Shown here piece by piece: positions 3,935 to 5,901 of a DNA stretch of 5,901 nucleotides. A program made the position numbers and the translations under genes. Origin of the DNA: JAWODU01 sp046483125 (lineage in GTDB: Bacteria; Verrucomicrobiota; Kiritimatiellia; UBA8416; JAWODU01); the NCBI GenBank assembly GCA_046483125.1, contig JAWODU010000096.1, forward strand, positions 1 through 5,901, given 5' to 3'. The notes below the pieces were generated by a model. That model saw nothing but the letters and a program-made list of their open reading frames with translations. It was not told the origin of the DNA and did not search any database. How positions within the stretch are numbered: position 1 is the stretch's first letter; every line of letters starts with the position of its first letter.

Positions 3935-5901
3935 ATGTTTTGGCCCCGGGGCAAACAAAAAATCTTTCATTCTGAAGTTAACCCGTTAGCATGTGCCGAA
4001 GTGAGTACTCGAAACTTCATTCACCTGCATTTGCACACGACCTTCAGTTTTCTGGATGGGGCGTGCCGGGTTGGCGATGTCATGCAAACCGCCGTTGAGA
4101 ACGGCATGAATGCCGTTGCTATAACCGATCACGGCGGCATGTATGGCGCGATAGATTTTTACAAGGCGGCAAAGAGCCACGGCGTAAAACCCATTGTGGG
4201 ATGCGAAGTTTACGTGGCGCCGGGAAGCCGTCTTGATCGGGGCGGTGACGGCGGCAAGATGAGTCCGCATCATCTGGTGTTGCTGGCAAAAAATTTTACG
4301 GGTTACCAGAACCTGATCAGGCTGGTTTCGCTCGGTTACCTTGAGGGTTTCTATTACAAGCCGCGCGTGGACAAGGAAATCCTGAGTTCGTGCTGTGAGG
4401 GTCTGATAGCGATGTCCGGATGTCTCAAGGGAGAAATTGCCGGGAAATTGACGGACGGGGACATTAAGGGCGCCGAAAATATCGCGGGGGAATACTCGGA
4501 CATATTCGGGAAGGATTCATTTTTTCTGGAGATTCAGGATCACGGCCTTCCTGAGCAACGCAAAATAAACAAGGACCTGGTACGCCTGTCGCGGGAAAGC
4601 TCTCTGCCCCTCGTGGCTACCAATGACGTGCATTACCTGAAAAAGGAACACGCCGAGGCCCATGAAGTCCTTCTTTGCCTACAGACCCAGACGACGATGA
4701 GCGACCCCGGTCGCATGCGGCTCCGGACCCCGGAGTTCTACATGAAGAACCGCGAGGAAATGGAATCGGTATTCAGTGAAATTCCCGAGGCTCTTGATAT
4801 TACCGCGGATATTGCCGAACAGTGCAACCTGGAGTTCGAGTTCGGCGGACTGCATTTTCCGACGTTCAAGGTACCCGGCGGAAAGTCACAGAAAAAGTAT
4901 CTTCTCGAACTGTGCAATAAGGGGATACGACAGCGGTACGGGATCAGGGATCCGGAGCACCCGGAGGGCGACAGGGAGCGAGAAGTTAAAGACAGGGTCC
5001 GACACGAATTCCACATCATAGAAAGGGCCGGGTACATAAATTACTACCTTGTGGTATGGGATTTCGTCAACCACGCCAGAAGACAGGACATACCGGTCGG
5101 GCTCAGGGGTTCCGGCGGATCGAGTATAGTGGCCTACGCCATAGGCATTACCGACATCGATCCCATGGAATACAACCTCGTCTTTGAGCGTTTCCTGAAT
5201 CTCGAACGGGTGAGTCCGCCGGATTTTGATATCGATTTCTGCCAGTACAGACGTGGGGACGTTATCGATTACGTTAAGGAAAAATACGGCCGCAGGAACG
5301 TTGCTCAGATTATTACTTTCGGTTCCCTCGGTGCGAAACTGGCCATCCGGGATATCGGGCGGGTCCTTGACGTGCCCTATGCGAAATGCGACAGCCTTTC
5401 AAAAATGGTACCCGACGATCCGAAGATTAAATTGAAACAGGCACTGGATATAAGTTCCGACCTGAAGCGGGCCTACAGTCAGGACGAAGAATGCCGACGC
5501 ATACTGGATTACGGATTTGTGCTTGAGGGGCTGTACCGTAACCCCGGGACGCACGCCGCGGGTGTGGTTATAGGGGAAAAGCCGCTCATTCAGCTTATAC
5601 CGCTGACCCGCGATAAAGACAAGCAGATCGTGACACAGTACTCCATGAAGCCGTTGGAGGAAATCGGGCTTCTGAAAATGGACTTTCTCGGCCTCAGGAC
5701 ACTGACGGTAATGCACGACGCCGTGGAAATGGTAAAAAAGAACAACGGTATTGAGCTGGACCTTGATTCCATTCCCACCGACGACAAACCTACGTACGAC
5801 CTTCTCAACAGGGGCGATACCGTGGGCGTATTTCAACTGGAAAGCAGCGGCATGCGCGATCTTATCCGTCGTGTCGGAATCGGCAGTATTGAGGATCTGA
5901 T
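3935..5901 (+). CDS. dnaE: DnaE, DNA polymerase III alpha subunit, N-terminal part (runs off right edge)
   Basis: This is the catalytic subunit of the replicative polymerase. About 655 codons are present, roughly half of a normal DnaE; the rest of the fingers and the C-terminal HhH, beta-clamp-binding, OB and tau-binding regions lie outside. Counting from ATG 3935: the PHP domain (about 28-300) keeps HLHLHT (30-35), D41, TDHG (64-67), E91, H113, C163 and NDVHY (230-234). The palm has the loop VGLRGSGGSSIVAY (388-401), PDFDIDF with catalytic D432 and D434, and KMDFLGLRTLT with the third catalytic D583. The fingers begin at VFQLESSGMRDL. The palm loop is one residue shorter than the usual VGPGRGS form. 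Start: ATG 3935 has a good ribosome binding site but adds 22 residues before the usual N-terminus; GTG 4001 gives MSTRNFIHLHLH, typical of the family, but has no Shine-Dalgarno. It is divergent from gmhA with only 59 bp between starts (125 bp if GTG 4001 is used). Confidence 0.95.
   Translation, partial: MFWPRGKQKIFHSEVNPLACAEVSTRNFIHLHLHTTFSFLDGACRVGDVMQTAVENGMNAVAITDHGGMYGAIDFYKAAKSHGVKPIVGCEVYVAPGSRLDRGGDGGKMSPHHLVLLAKNFTGYQNLIRLVSLGYLEGFYYKPRVDKEILSSCCEGLIAMSGCLKGEIAGKLTDGDIKGAENIAGEYSDIFGKDSFFLEIQDHGLPEQRKINKDLVRLSRESSLPLVATNDVHYLKKEHAEAHEVLLCLQTQTTMSDPGRMRLRTPEFYMKNREEMESVFSEIPEALDITADIAEQCNLEFEFGGLHFPTFKVPGGKSQKKYLLELCNKGIRQRYGIRDPEHPEGDREREVKDRVRHEFHIIERAGYINYYLVVWDFVNHARRQDIPVGLRGSGGSSIVAYAIGITDIDPMEYNLVFERFLNLERVSPPDFDIDFCQYRRGDVIDYVKEKYGRRNVAQIITFGSLGAKLAIRDIGRVLDVPYAKCDSLSKMVPDDPKIKLKQALDISSDLKRAYSQDEECRRILDYGFVLEGLYRNPGTHAAGVVIGEKPLIQLIPLTRDKDKQIVTQYSMKPLEEIGLLKMDFLGLRTLTVMHDAVEMVKKNNGIELDLDSIPTDDKPTYDLLNRGDTVGVFQLESSGMRDLIRRVGIGSIEDL
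3943..3952. repeat. Perfect 10-bp GC palindrome near the dnaE start
   Basis: GCCCCGGGGC lies between the two candidate dnaE starts and is flanked by TTT and AAA that could extend it past a bulged G. A T-run precedes and an A-run follows it on the plus strand, the reverse of a terminator. If dnaE starts at 4001 it lies in the leader or a divergent operator position; if at 3935 it is simply part of the Trp-Pro-Arg-Gly codons. Confidence 0.4.

Noticed and set aside
3986..5037. Minus-strand open frames opposite dnaE
   Set aside because: They lie antisense to conserved DnaE motifs and contain no recognisable domain.

Overview
The window comes from a Gram-negative bacterium, moderately GC-rich by eye. 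It most resembles the Planctomycetes-Verrucomicrobia-Chlamydiae (PVC) group, perhaps Kiritimatiellota, Lentisphaerota or Verrucomicrobiota. The clues are a DksA/TraR-type zinc-finger protein with a long Lys/Arg-rich N-terminal tail, the dksA-lspA adjacency (I recall the same order in Chlamydia), a secreted protein whose start resembles the W-x-G...D-x-V-x-I lead-in of large PVC surface proteins, and gmhA for LPS heptose. This is inference from gene content and motifs, not from a database search.

Layout: everything left of about 3.9 kb is on the minus strand, and dnaE diverges on the plus strand. From left to right: (1) the 5' end of a secreted-protein gene (1-141) with a strong sigma70-like promoter and a leader that can fold into a long hairpin; (2) an apparent operon transcribed right to left, dksA-like (1779-2375), lspA (1287-1754), miaA (326-1279), led by a TTGACA/extended -10 promoter at 2442-2470; (3) a two-gene unit, gmhA (3312-3875) followed by an unrecognised exported protein (2524-3312), whose stop and start codons overlap as TAATG; (4) a short divergent intergenic region; (5) the N-terminal half of dnaE, the DNA polymerase III alpha subunit, running off the right edge.

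Most genes are housekeeping: replication (DnaE), tRNA modification (MiaA), lipoprotein maturation (LspA), LPS core precursor synthesis (GmhA) and RNA polymerase control (DksA-like). Two encode exported proteins. I see no CRISPR array, IS element, tRNA, rRNA or phage gene, and no convincing new multi-gene system. The points most worth a second look are the histone H1-like tail on the DksA-family protein, a one-residue deletion in the normally invariant palm glycine/serine loop of DnaE together with a complete PHP metal site, the structured leader of the left-edge secreted-protein gene, and the unrecognised exported protein coupled to gmhA.
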